Source: Myceligenerans salitolerans (lineage in GTDB: Bacteria; Actinomycetota; Actinomycetes; Actinomycetales; Cellulomonadaceae). Taken from it: a stretch of DNA of 64,000 nucleotides. The stretch covers positions 13,437 to 77,436 of the forward strand of contig NZ_JAFMPK010000049.1 of assembly GCF_017349295.1 (NCBI RefSeq). Reading direction: 5' to 3'. Shown here one piece after another: positions 8,160-16,628 of this stretch. The notes beneath the pieces were generated by a model. That model was not told the DNA's origin. It worked only from the letters and a program-made list of their open reading frames with translations, and did not search any database. The translations under genes were made by a program, and so were the position numbers. Position 1 is the first letter of the stretch. The number at the start of each line of letters is the position of its first letter.

Positions 8160-9386
8160 CTACGTGACGTCGACGGCGAAGCCGTCCTGGCGCAGGCGTT
8201 CGACGACGGACGTCCGGTGCTCCGCGCTCTTGGTCTCCACCTGAAGATTGACCAGCACCTCCGACACCGACAGGGAGACGTCGGTGCGCGAGTGCTCCAC
8301 CTGGACGATGTTGGCGCCCGCCGCGGCGATCGCGTCGACGAGACCGGCCAGCGCGCCGGGCCGGTCCTGGACGCGCACCCGGAGCTGCAGATAGCGGCCC
8401 GCCGCGACAAGACCGTGCTGGACCACCCGGAGCAGCACGAGCGGATCGATGTTCCCGCCGCTGAGCACCGGGACGATCGGTCCGGCGAACTCCCCTGGTG
8501 CGGCGGCCAGCAACCCGGCCACACCGGCCGCGCCCGCGGGCTCCACCATGAGCTTGCCACGCTCCAGCACCAGGAGCAGGCCGCGGGACAGCAGGTCCTC
8601 ACTGACCGTACGGACCTCCACGCCGTGTCCCGCCACGAGCCCGAACGGCACCTGCCCCGGGGTACCGATCGCGATGCCGTCGGCCATGGTCGGTTGCAGG
8701 TCGACCGCCGTCGGGCGCCCCGCGTCGAGCGACCCGGGATAGGCCGCGGCCTGCGCGGCCTGCACGCCCACGACGCGCACGTGGGGCGCGACGTCGGCCA
8801 GGACGGCCGCGATCCCGGCCACCAGGCCACCGCCACCCAGCGGCACGAGGATGGTCGCGACATCGGGCACCTGCTCCAGGATCTCCAGCGCGATGGTGCC
8901 CTGACCGGCGACGATGTCGGCGTGGTCGAACGGGTGGATGAGGATGCGCCCCGAGCGGGCGGCCTCGACGCGCGCGGCCGACAGCGCCTCGTCGACGCTG
9001 CTGCCGACCTGGCGCACCTCGGCGCCGTAGCTGCGGGTGGCGGACAGCTTCGGGAGGGGGGCGTCGACCGGCATGAACACCATGGCGTCGATGCCCAGCA
9101 TGCCCGCTGCGAGCGCCACGCCCTGGGCGTGGTTGCCGGCACTCGCGGCGACGACACCACGGTCGCGTTCCTCGGGGGTGAGGCGGGACAGGCGCGTGTA
9201 GGCGCCACGGACCTTGAAGGATCCGGCACGCTGGAGGTTCTCGCACTTGAGCACGACCTTGGCGCCGGCGAGCTGGGAAAGTGCCCGGCTCTCGACGACG
9301 GGCGTGCGGGTGATCACGCCGTCGAGGAGACCTGCGGCCTCGCGGACGTCGTCCGCGCTCACGGTGGGGACGGTACTGGGTGTCAC
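8160..9386 (-). CDS. ilvA: Threonine ammonia-lyase with C-terminal ACT domain
   Basis: PLP enzyme of 408 residues converting threonine to 2-oxobutanoate for isoleucine synthesis. The PLP lysine is in AGSFKVRGAY, with the phosphate loop VPLGGGGLVAG and the asparagine region AASAGNHAQG. The last 75 residues (LQLRVRVQDRPGALAGLVD) form an ACT regulatory domain. The length matches the shorter single-ACT actinobacterial type rather than the roughly 510-residue E. coli IlvA. Starts at GTG 9386. Confidence 0.94.
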   Translation of the reverse strand: MTPSTVPTVSADDVREAAGLLDGVITRTPVVESRALSQLAGAKVVLKCENLQRAGSFKVRGAYTRLSRLTPEERDRGVVAASAGNHAQGVALAAGMLGIDAMVFMPVDAPLPKLSATRSYGAEVRQVGSSVDEALSAARVEAARSGRILIHPFDHADIVAGQGTIALEILEQVPDVATILVPLGGGGLVAGIAAVLADVAPHVRVVGVQAAQAAAYPGSLDAGRPTAVDLQPTMADGIAIGTPGQVPFGLVAGHGVEVRTVSEDLLSRGLLLVLERGKLMVEPAGAAGVAGLLAAAPGEFAGPIVPVLSGGNIDPLVLLRVVQHGLVAAGRYLQLRVRVQDRPGALAGLVDAIAAAGANIVQVEHSRTDVSLSVSEVLVNLQVETKSAEHRTSVVERLRQDGFAVDVT

Positions 9387-9411
9387 CCCGCGACACTACA
9401 ACGCGCCGGTG

Positions 9412-10752
9412 TCAGGAGTCCTCCGCCGGATCCGCGGCCCGGCGCAGCGGGATGCGCAGCGGTGGGGCATCGGGAGCGAGCCATCTGATGGGGAGTTTGT
9501 CGTCGTCACCGAGCTCCGGGAACTTGTCGTGCCCGGTGAGGTAGAGCACCACGGTGTTGACCAGCGCGAGAAGCGGCACGGCGAAGAGCGCGCCGGCGAT
9601 GCCGGCCACGAACGATCCGGCGGCAACCGCGAGGATCACGGCGACGGGGTGCAGGGACACCGCCTGGCCCATGAGGAAGGGCTGGAGCACGTGGCTCTCG
9701 ATCTGCTGCACCAGGATGACGATGCCCAGCATGATGATCGCCGCGACCCAGCCCTGGGCGACGAGCACCACCACGGTCGCGATGGCTCCTGTGACGATGG
9801 CACCGACCATCGGGATGAACGAGCCGACGAACACGAGCACCCCGATCGGGACGGCGAGGGACGGCACGAAGAACGCCGATCCGAGCCCGATCCCGATGGC
9901 GTCGACGCCGGCAACGAGGATCTGGGTGCGGGTGTAGGCGGAGAGGGTCACGATGCCCCGGCGTCCGGCCTGGTGCACGCGGTCCCGCGCTGCCGCGGGC
10001 AGGAGGCCGACCACCCAGCTCCAGATGCCGCGGGGGTCGTGCAGGAAGAAGAACGTGCAGAACAGTGCGATGAGGGCGCCGATCAGCAGGTTTCCCGCGG
10101 TGACCGCGGCGCCGAGAGCACCGGCGATGATCGCGTCCCGCTGTGCCTCCAGTTCGGTGAGGAGCTCGCCCTGGTAGTCGCCCAGGTCGAGCTGGAACTG
10201 GCGGTCGAGGAAGCCCGTCAGTTCCTCGAAGCCGGCGATGGCCTCCTCCGACAGATCGGCGAAGCCGGTCGCGACCTGCTGCCCCGCGAAGGTGACGAGG
10301 GCGGCGGCGGCAAGGATCAGGCCGACCAGGGAGATGCCGGACGCGAGTCCGCGCGGCACCCGCAGGGTGTGCTGCAGGAAGCGCCGCACGGGGGTGAGCA
10401 TCACTGCCAGGAGCAGTGCCACGGCCACCGGCACGACGATCACCCGGAGGCTCGCGAGCAGCCAGCCGATCGCCGCGAGCGCGGCGCCGATGAGCAGGAT
10501 CCGCCAGGACCACGCGGCGGCCTCGCGGATGGTGCGGGGCACGGTGGTGGTTGCGTGGGCGGCGACAGGAGGGCCGGACGGCTTCGCCGGCGCTCCCGCG
10601 GCTGCGGCATCCGTCGTCGTCCGCTTCGTCCCGCCGTCGCCGGACGCCTTCACCTCGTTCTTCGCGGCGCGGGTCACCGGGCCCGCGGAGGGCGTCGCCC
10701 CGGCCCGCGGCTCGGTGTCGGCGGGGACGGAGACAGACTCGTTCTCGCTCAC
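9412..10752 (-). CDS. AI-2E family transporter (PerM/YdgG-like)
   Basis: Polytopic membrane protein of 446 residues. A long disordered N-terminal region rich in Ala, Pro and Thr (residues 1-75) precedes about eight membrane helices, with family-typical stretches such as FCTFFFLHDPRGIW, GSFIPMVGAIVTG and QQIESHVLQPFLMG. The start is a GTG at 10752 (SENESVS follows); the much longer upstream reading frame is not coding. Members export small molecules or ions; naming as AI-2 exporter is by family only. Confidence 0.9.
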   Translation of the reverse strand: MSENESVSVPADTEPRAGATPSAGPVTRAAKNEVKASGDGGTKRTTTDAAAAGAPAKPSGPPVAAHATTTVPRTIREAAAWSWRILLIGAALAAIGWLLASLRVIVVPVAVALLLAVMLTPVRRFLQHTLRVPRGLASGISLVGLILAAAALVTFAGQQVATGFADLSEEAIAGFEELTGFLDRQFQLDLGDYQGELLTELEAQRDAIIAGALGAAVTAGNLLIGALIALFCTFFFLHDPRGIWSWVVGLLPAAARDRVHQAGRRGIVTLSAYTRTQILVAGVDAIGIGLGSAFFVPSLAVPIGVLVFVGSFIPMVGAIVTGAIATVVVLVAQGWVAAIIMLGIVILVQQIESHVLQPFLMGQAVSLHPVAVILAVAAGSFVAGIAGALFAVPLLALVNTVVLYLTGHDKFPELGDDDKLPIRWLAPDAPPLRIPLRRAADPAEDS

Positions 10753-10974
10753 GATGCCCAACGTAGGCGATTCCGCCGGACGCGCCACGTGCCACCACGC
10801 GCAGATCACACGGACACGCCAGTTCCTGCACAGAAAACCCGGACGCCGGCTCCTGCCCGTGCGGGCCCCGGTGTCGTGGCCAGGGGCCGGGTCTTCTTTC
10901 GGCCTGGCCTGAAACGTCGGCGCGTACCACCGACTTTCCTTTTCCTCCCCGGGGCGCTTCGTCATCCTGGGCGA

Positions 10975-11553
10975 GTGTCCAACATCTACGACCTCCACCG
11001 GACCGACGGCGACCCGAGCCGGGTCGTGACCATGCTTCCCGACGTCGCGTACACCGCCCTGGCGCCCCTGCTCCACCACTCGCGTGCCGCGCTCCTGGAG
11101 CTGGGCTGGACCGTCCGCGTCGTGGAATGGTCCGGGACGCCGGACCTCGACGGTGCCCGTATCGCGGCCGCCGAGCTGCTCGAGGGTTCGGACGGGCCCG
11201 GCGACGGTGTGACGCATCTGGTGGTCGGCAAGTCCCTGGGTACCCTCGCGATCCCGGCCGCCGCGCGGCTGGGCCTGCCCGGTATCTGGCTCACGCCCCT
11301 GCTCACCTGGGACGACGCAGCCGACATACGGGAGGCCGTGGCAGGGCTCGAAGGGGATCACCTCCTGATCGGCGGCAGTGCCGATCCCACCTGGGACCAC
11401 GACCTGGTGGCCTCTCTCCGCGCGGACTTCGTCGAGGTGCCGGGCGGCGACCACCGTCTCGAGATCCCCGACGACTGGCGGAAGAACCTGGAGACGGTCG
11501 AGGACCTCACGGCGGAGATCGAGCACTTCGCTTCCTCCTTCGACGTCCGCTGA
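10975..11553 (+). CDS. Small alpha/beta-hydrolase-fold protein
   Basis: Protein of 192 residues with an alpha/beta-hydrolase layout: nucleophile elbow VVGKSLGTLAIPA, an acid-containing strand GDHLLIGGSADPTWD and a terminal histidine in VPGGDHRLEIPDDW. This is a compact lid-less hydrolase similar to serine hydrolase/esterase-like proteins in actinobacteria. The start is a GTG at 10975 with no strong ribosome site visible. Substrate unknown. Confidence 0.82.
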   Translation: MSNIYDLHRTDGDPSRVVTMLPDVAYTALAPLLHHSRAALLELGWTVRVVEWSGTPDLDGARIAAAELLEGSDGPGDGVTHLVVGKSLGTLAIPAAARLGLPGIWLTPLLTWDDAADIREAVAGLEGDHLLIGGSADPTWDHDLVASLRADFVEVPGGDHRLEIPDDWRKNLETVEDLTAEIEHFASSFDVR

Positions 11554-11631
11554 CGGAGACTGTGGTCACGTCCGGAACAGCCCGGGCGGCAGCGGCGTTC
11601 CCACTCACGCCACATCAAGGAGGTAGCAGCC

Positions 11632-12306
11632 ATGTCGTTCTTCGAGTCGCTGTTCGGCCAGGGCAAGACCACGATGATCGCTCCCGAGGACGCCCTGCCG
11701 GGCCGCGAGTCCCCCGTTCTGCCCGCACCGCGACCGCACACGGTGCTCGGCACGTCCCTCACCGGCCCGTGGGAGCCGGACACCCGCGTGCTGTACCTCG
11801 CGATGGGCTGTTTCTGGGGTGCCGAGGAGATCTTCTGGCAGGTGCCCGGTGTGGTGTCGACCGCCGTCGGCTACATGGGCGGCACGACGCCGAACCCCAC
11901 CTACGAAGAGGTCTGCACCGCCCGCACCGGCCACACCGAGACGGCGATGGTCGCCTACGACCCGTCGCGTGTCTCGGAGGAGGAGTTGCTGCGGATCTTC
12001 TGGGAGCGCCACGACCCCACCCAGGGCTTCCGCCAGGGGAACGACGTCGGCACCCAGTACCGGTCGGCCGTCTACTGGACCACGCCGGAGCAGGGTGAGG
12101 CGGCCCGGCGCACCGCGGCCCGATACCAGGAGGTGCTCGACGCCAAGGGATACGACCCCATCACGACGGAGCTGCGTCCGGCGGCGGAGGTCGGGTCCTT
12201 CTACCTGGCCGAGGACTATCACCAGCAGTACCTCAGCGAGGCGAAGAACCCGAACGGGTACCGCTGCCATGCGACCACGGGGGTTCCGTACCCCGACGCG
12301 GCCTGA
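11632..12306 (+). CDS. msrA: Peptide-methionine (S)-S-oxide reductase
   Basis: Repair enzyme of 224 residues reducing methionine-S-sulfoxide. The catalytic motif is [12 protein letters not shown]; other family landmarks are [35 protein letters not shown] and the C-terminal AEDYHQQYL. The N-terminal 50 residues are the usual actinobacterial extension. A strong ribosome site (AAGGAGG) precedes the ATG. Monocistronic, ending in a hairpin that overlaps its stop codon. Confidence 0.97.
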   Translation: MSFFESLFGQGKTTMIAPEDALPGRESPVLPAPRPHTVLGTSLTGPWEPDTRVLYLAMGCFWGAEEIFWQVPGVVSTAVGYMGGTTPNPTYEEVCTARTGHTETAMVAYDPSRVSEEELLRIFWERHDPTQGFRQGNDVGTQYRSAVYWTTPEQGEAARRTAARYQEVLDAKGYDPITTELRPAAEVGSFYLAEDYHQQYLSEAKNPNGYRCHATTGVPYPDAA

Positions 12307-12327
12307 CGGGCTGCGTACCGTCAGGCC
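12300..12327 (+). terminator. Hairpin terminator of msrA
   Basis: Ten-base perfect arms GGCCTGACGG and CCGTCAGGCC around an 8-base loop. The left arm includes the msrA stop codon. No T-run follows. Confidence 0.6.
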
Positions 12328-12393
12328 AGGCGGCCGCCGGGGCAGGCAGGGCGAGACGGCGGGCAGGCCGCCCCGACCCTTACGGCGCGGAGG

Positions 12394-12804
12394 TCAGCGG
12401 AGGCTCGGGAACTCTCCCGTGTCGTCGTCGACCACGAACGTGGGCGCCCCCCGGCGAGGCCGCAAGGCCTCCGGCGCCGTGGCCGGCGCGGTCGTGGCCG
12501 CCGCCGTGACCGCCGGGCCGCCGGGGACCGGCTCGGTGGCACGCCCGGCTCGCCGCCTCCGGCGTCGGAGCAGATAGGCCAGAGCGCCCGCGATACCGAC
12601 CACGACGAGCGCGACGACGGCGATCGGCCCGGTTCCTGGCGCCAGGGAGCCCGCCGGCACGCGGGCGGCCCCGGTGACCGCACCCGCTGCGGCCTCCGGT
12701 CCGGGGCCCGCCCCGTTCGCGGGCGACGCGTCGAGGGCAGCCATGCCCCTCGGCGTCGAGCCCTCCGTCCGAACCTGGTGCTCGGTACCGTGAACAGCGT
12801 CCAT
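12394..12804 (-). CDS. Hypothetical single-pass membrane protein
   Basis: Predicted protein of 136 residues starting at the ATG at 12804, preceded by a GA-rich stretch. An Ala/Gly/Pro-rich N-terminal region leads to one transmembrane helix (IAVVALVVVGIAGALAYLL) followed by RRRRRR and a proline/alanine-rich cytoplasmic tail ending DDDTGEFPSLR. I do not recognise a family. The composition is low-complexity, so the exact start is uncertain (an in-frame start at 12873 is possible). Confidence 0.55.
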   Translation of the reverse strand: MDAVHGTEHQVRTEGSTPRGMAALDASPANGAGPGPEAAAGAVTGAARVPAGSLAPGTGPIAVVALVVVGIAGALAYLLRRRRRRAGRATEPVPGGPAVTAAATTAPATAPEALRPRRGAPTFVVDDDTGEFPSLR

Positions 12805-12977
12805 GTCGTCCTCAGCTTCCTCGGCCCCGTCCTCCACCGGGCCGCTGGGAGTCGGGTCCGCGCCAGGGCACACGCGCCGTGGACACGAACCATCGTATGG
12901 AAACGCGCGCCGCCGGGGCGGTGACCCGAGTGTCAGGCCGCCGCCCCGGCGGAATCACGTGGTGCTCAGCCGGTGGT

Positions 12978-13637
12978 TCAGGCCATCCGACGCCTGCGCA
13001 GCACCAGCAGCGCGGCACCGCCGCCGACGAGGGCGAGCGCGAGCAGCCCGTACCCGATGGCAGGACCGGCGCCGGTCGCGGCGAGCACGCCCCCGTCGTC
13101 CTCCGCCTCGTCGCTCGGCTCCGTGCCCGGCTCGGTGGGCTCGTCCGACGGCCCGGTGGTGGGCTCCTCCGACGGCCCGGTGGTGGGCTCGTCACCCGGC
13201 TCCTCCGACGACCCGTCGGAAGGCTCGTCACTCGGCTCGTCCGAGGGGGACGGAGACGGAGACGGAGCGTCGGCATAGAAGACGGTGTAGTGACTGATGT
13301 CCTTGCCAGACGAGTGCTTGATCGTCACCTCGGTGCGGTAGTCATCCTCGCCGAATTCGACGTACTCCGGCCCCTCGCCCTGCTTGGCGGATCCGGCCTT
13401 GACGCAGTAGCCCGTGATGACCTGGCCCTCAGGCGCGGTGATCGTGATCTCCTTGGGGTCGCCCTCGTAATCGTCCCCGACGTCGATCTTGCCGTCCTTC
13501 GGGCAGGTGGCGCCCGAGTCATTCGAGGCAGTGACGGTGAAGCCGTTCTCGTAGGTGAGCGGTGCGGCGACGGCCGGGGCGGCGCCCAAGCCGACCGCGA
13601 GGAGCGCGGTGGCTCCGAGTGCGGCAATGCGGTTCAT
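12978..13637 (-). CDS. Secreted surface protein with LAxTG-type sorting signal
   Basis: Protein of 219 residues. A signal peptide (IAALGATALLAVGLGAAPAV, cut near PAVAA-PLTY) is followed by a beta-rich domain with two cysteines (GATCPKDGK and ITGYCVKAG). A Ser/Pro/Asp/Glu/Gly/Thr stalk comes next, with repeats DEPSDEPSD and EEPTTGPS. The C terminus reads GVLAATGA, then a hydrophobic helix and RRRR, a cell-wall sorting signal. LAxTG is the class E sortase variant of high-GC actinobacteria. Ribosome site AAGGAGC precedes the ATG. No sortase lies nearby. Likely anchored to peptidoglycan; function unknown. Confidence 0.85.
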   Translation of the reverse strand: MNRIAALGATALLAVGLGAAPAVAAPLTYENGFTVTASNDSGATCPKDGKIDVGDDYEGDPKEITITAPEGQVITGYCVKAGSAKQGEGPEYVEFGEDDYRTEVTIKHSSGKDISHYTVFYADAPSPSPSPSDEPSDEPSDGSSEEPGDEPTTGPSEEPTTGPSDEPTEPGTEPSDEAEDDGGVLAATGAGPAIGYGLLALALVGGGAALLVLRRRRMA

Positions 13638-14033
13638 GGGGGATGCTCCTTCGACTGGGTGTCGCGCTACGACCCGCGCAACTCGCCGAACAATAGCGGG
13701 AACCCGGCGGAACACCAAAGCCCATCTCGCCGATTTATCCCCAGGGCTTCCGGTCGCAGATATCGAACGTCTTTACTCGGAACAGTGGCCGTCACCTGCT
13801 GAGACACTCGGAACCGACGGTCGCGCCAATAGCAGGACCGCCATTTCCTTTGCCGTTTCTTTCCTCTAATTCACCCGTCCAACTTCGTCGACGGGATGCC
13901 GCACCACGCCGTTCCGCACGCCGGAGGCGGAAGGCACGAACCGGCCGTGCGGGCGACGTCGGCACCCTGCCCGGCACCGCCCGGGCACGCGAAGCGACGG
14001 CCGTGGATCACGAAGCCCCGGTGATACCGCGGG
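13638..14033. other. Intergenic region, relatively A/T-richer, no gene seen
   Basis: A 396-base gap between the surface-protein start and the end of the LysR-effector gene. Roughly 13680-13870 is noticeably less GC-rich than its surroundings and probably holds the promoter of the leftward surface-protein gene. Frames here lack coding character in either direction. Confidence 0.5.
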
Positions 14034-14918
14034 TCAGTTCTCTCTTCTCCGCCTCTTCCGGCCGCTCTGGTTCGCCGGCGAACCACCCCCGCGGCTCTTC
14101 GGCCGGCCCCTACCCTGCCCTTGGCCGCGGCCCGTCGCGGACGAGTCACCACGCTTTCCCCCGCGTGGGCCCTTCCGGTCACGGATGGGCGCCGTCCGCT
14201 CGGCCGCTGCGGCGTCGGCGGACGACCGTGTCCGCCCGCGGCCCCGCGAGCTGTTCACGGTCCGCCCCCGGACGATGCCGATCATCTCCTCGACGAGGTC
14301 CGTCGTCCGGTCGACGGGCCACACGAGTCCGACCGGCGCCGTCGGGCCGCCGTCGAGCGGCCGGTACACCACGTCCTTGCGGTGGTGCAGACGCGCGAGT
14401 GACATCGGGAGCACCGTGATCCCCGCCGCCGCGCCGACGATCGCGAGCGCGTCCGCCGCCGTCGCGGGCCGTTCCAGCGGCGCGCCCTCGGGATCCACGG
14501 GCTCTCGTCCGGGCACGACCGCACGCCCCGGCACGGAGTCCGCCGTCCGACCCGACTCGACGAACCGGTCACCAGGAATGCCGTACAGCACGTCGTCCTG
14601 CGGCAGCCACACCGTCTCGCCGGCGAGGTCCTCCGGCGTCACCGCCTCGTCCGGCTCGAGGGCCGCGACGAGATGGTCCCGGTGCACGCACACGACCGCG
14701 ACCTCCTCGTACAGCGGGATGCGGGAGAAGACGTCGGTGTCCACCGGCAGCCGTGCGACCGCGACGTCGGCCCGGCCCTCCCGCAGGGCGGAGGGAACGT
14801 CCGCGGCGTCGACCTGGACCAGGTCCAGCGTCACGTCGGGCAGGCGCTCGCGCCACACTCTCGCCCACTTGCCGGGCGTGGCGCCGGGAACGTAGGCGAG
14901 GCGGAAGGTCTCAGACAC
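14034..14918 (-). CDS. LysR effector-domain protein without a DNA-binding domain
   Basis: Protein of 294 residues starting at a GTG (14918). It begins directly with a periplasmic-binding-fold segment, SETFRLAYVPGATPGKW, and continues through the usual LysR effector domain (REGRADVAVARLPVD, AGITVLPMSLARL) with no helix-turn-helix. The last 70 residues are a basic, low-complexity tail (RGRTRSSADA ... GRKRRRREN) that might contact nucleic acid. This truncated form, divergent from a DUF5997 gene as here, recurs in actinobacteria. Its partner and ligand are unknown. Confidence 0.85.
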   Translation of the reverse strand: MSETFRLAYVPGATPGKWARVWRERLPDVTLDLVQVDAADVPSALREGRADVAVARLPVDTDVFSRIPLYEEVAVVCVHRDHLVAALEPDEAVTPEDLAGETVWLPQDDVLYGIPGDRFVESGRTADSVPGRAVVPGREPVDPEGAPLERPATAADALAIVGAAAGITVLPMSLARLHHRKDVVYRPLDGGPTAPVGLVWPVDRTTDLVEEMIGIVRGRTVNSSRGRGRTRSSADAAAAERTAPIRDRKGPRGGKRGDSSATGRGQGQGRGRPKSRGGGSPANQSGRKRRRREN

Positions 14919-14940
14919 CAGGCAAGCATATTCTTGGGGC

Positions 14941-15342
14941 ATGGCAACCCCGTTCTCCCAACAGGTCATCAAGCCGATCAACGCCGCCAAGCGGCTCGGC
15001 GTCCTCCTCCCGGAGACGCCACCGGAGTTCCGGGAGAAGGGCATCACTCGCGCCGAGCTGGAAGAGCTCGAGAAGAACCCGCCGGAGTGGCTGTCCGAGC
15101 TGCGCCGGAACGGACCCCACCCACGCCCCGTCGTCGCGGGGCGCCTGGGAATCTCCATCTCGGGCCTGGCCCGAGGCGGCGTCACGGAACCGCTCACCAC
15201 CCAGCAGATCGACGACCTGCGCGCGGATCCGCCGGACTGGCTGGTCGCCGAGCGGGAGACGCACGCGCGGGTCCGCGCCGAGGAGGAGCGCGCCGCCGGG
15301 AACACGGCGGGCAAGGGCCGTCGCGACAACCCGCCGGCGTAG
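14941..15342 (+). CDS. DUF5997 family protein
   Basis: Soluble protein of 133 residues, beginning MATPFSQQVIKPINAAKRLG, with two repeated helix segments (ITRAELEELEKNPPEWL and LTTQQIDDLRADPPDWL) and a segment GRLGISISGLARGGV that could be a helix-turn-helix-like element. It is divergent from the LysR effector-domain protein with only 22 bases between starts, so the two are probably functionally linked. The recurrent E/D-x-PPxWL repeats are the family hallmark. Function unknown. Confidence 0.85.
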   Translation: MATPFSQQVIKPINAAKRLGVLLPETPPEFREKGITRAELEELEKNPPEWLSELRRNGPHPRPVVAGRLGISISGLARGGVTEPLTTQQIDDLRADPPDWLVAERETHARVRAEEERAAGNTAGKGRRDNPPA

Positions 15343-15352
15343 AGAGGCCCGC

Positions 15353-16534
15353 GTGACCGACTCTCTCGACACCGCCCTCGGGGCCCTGCGCCCATTTCCC
15401 GAGGACGGTTCGCGAGCCGACGGCCCGGTCGCGGTGGACGCGACGGACCGCCTGATCCTGGACGAGGCCCGCGACGCGATCACGTCGGCCGCACCCGGTG
15501 ACGTCGTGACGATCGGCGACCGGTTCGGCGCCCTCACGCTCGGCGCCGTCAGCCTGGGCGCACGCGACGTGCGTGCGCATCAGGACGCGGTGGACGCCGA
15601 GGCCGCGCTGCGCGCCAACGCCTTCGTGGCGCGGCGAGGCTCCTTCGGCCATCATCCGCTCGGGCCGGACCTGTTGCGGGCCGCCCGGGTCGTTCTGCTC
15701 CAGCTCCCGAAGTCCCTCGCGGAGCTGACGGAGATCGCCGAACAGATCGCCCGGTACGCCGCCGGTGACGTCGTGCTGTACGCGGGTGGGCGCGTGAAGC
15801 ACATGACGCACGCGATGAACGACGTGCTGGGGGCGCTCTTCGCGGATGTCACGCCATCGCTCGCACGGCGGAAGTCGCGGCTGCTCGTCGCACGTGAGCC
15901 CCGGCCGGACGTGCTCGACCGGCCGCTGACGTACCCGGCCGGCGACGTGATCCCCGACGTACCGGGCCTGCCCGGACCGATCACCGTCGTCACGCACGGC
16001 GGAGTGTTCGCCGGTGGCGGTCTGGACGGCGGCACCCGGCTCCTGCTCGAGCAGTCGGACGGCTGGCCGCCGCCGTCCGGGCCCGAGCTCGCCGTGGATC
16101 TGGGGTGCGGCAGCGGGATCCTCGCCACCGCACTGGCCCTGCGGGGGTTCGAGGTCGTGGCGACGGACCGCAGCGCCGCGGCGGTGGCTTCCGCCCGGGC
16201 GACGGCGACGGCGAACGACGTCGGGCACCTCGTGCGGACCGTGCGCGACGACGCCGGCGCGTCCCTGCCCGACGGCTGCGCCGGCCTCGTCCTGCTCAAC
16301 CCGCCGTTCCACGACCGGGCCGCGGTCAGCACCGACGCGGCGCACCGGATGTTCGCGGCGGCCGGCCGCGTGCTACGACCCGGCGGCGAGCTGTGGACCG
16401 TGTACAACTCCGCACTGCGGTACCGCCCGGCGCTGGAGCGCGCCGTCGGCCCCACCGAGCAGGTCGCCCGTGACCGCCGTTTCACGGTCGCACGCTCGAC
16501 CCGGCCCACCGCGAAATCCCTTACTGACAAGTAA
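15353..16534 (+). CDS. RlmG/RsmC-like class I rRNA guanine methyltransferase
   Basis: Protein of 393 residues from a GTG at 15353. The N-terminal half is a degenerate methyltransferase-like domain (RFGALTLGAVSLGARDV); the C-terminal half carries the SAM motif LAVDLGCGSGILATALAL and the catalytic NPPF in LVLLNPPFHDRA, typical of N2-guanine rRNA methyltransferases such as RlmG or RsmC. It starts 10 bases after DUF5997, probably in one transcript. Exact target base not determinable. Confidence 0.87.
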   Translation: MTDSLDTALGALRPFPEDGSRADGPVAVDATDRLILDEARDAITSAAPGDVVTIGDRFGALTLGAVSLGARDVRAHQDAVDAEAALRANAFVARRGSFGHHPLGPDLLRAARVVLLQLPKSLAELTEIAEQIARYAAGDVVLYAGGRVKHMTHAMNDVLGALFADVTPSLARRKSRLLVAREPRPDVLDRPLTYPAGDVIPDVPGLPGPITVVTHGGVFAGGGLDGGTRLLLEQSDGWPPPSGPELAVDLGCGSGILATALALRGFEVVATDRSAAAVASARATATANDVGHLVRTVRDDAGASLPDGCAGLVLLNPPFHDRAAVSTDAAHRMFAAAGRVLRPGGELWTVYNSALRYRPALERAVGPTEQVARDRRFTVARSTRPTAKSLTDK

Positions 16535-16628
16535 GTACAGAGCCCGCTACGCTCGCCCGGAACGGAACTCGAGCATCGACGCTCGGGGGTTCTCCCGGAC
16601 TTCCCGAGCGCGGAAAGGACTGTCGACG

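Noticed and set aside
9214-11553. Very long open frame (779 codons) on the plus strand opposite the AI-2E transporter
   Set aside because: The translation is His/Asp/Arg-rich without family features. It is the antisense of a well-supported membrane protein; only its last 193 codons (10975-11553) encode a real hydrolase-fold protein.
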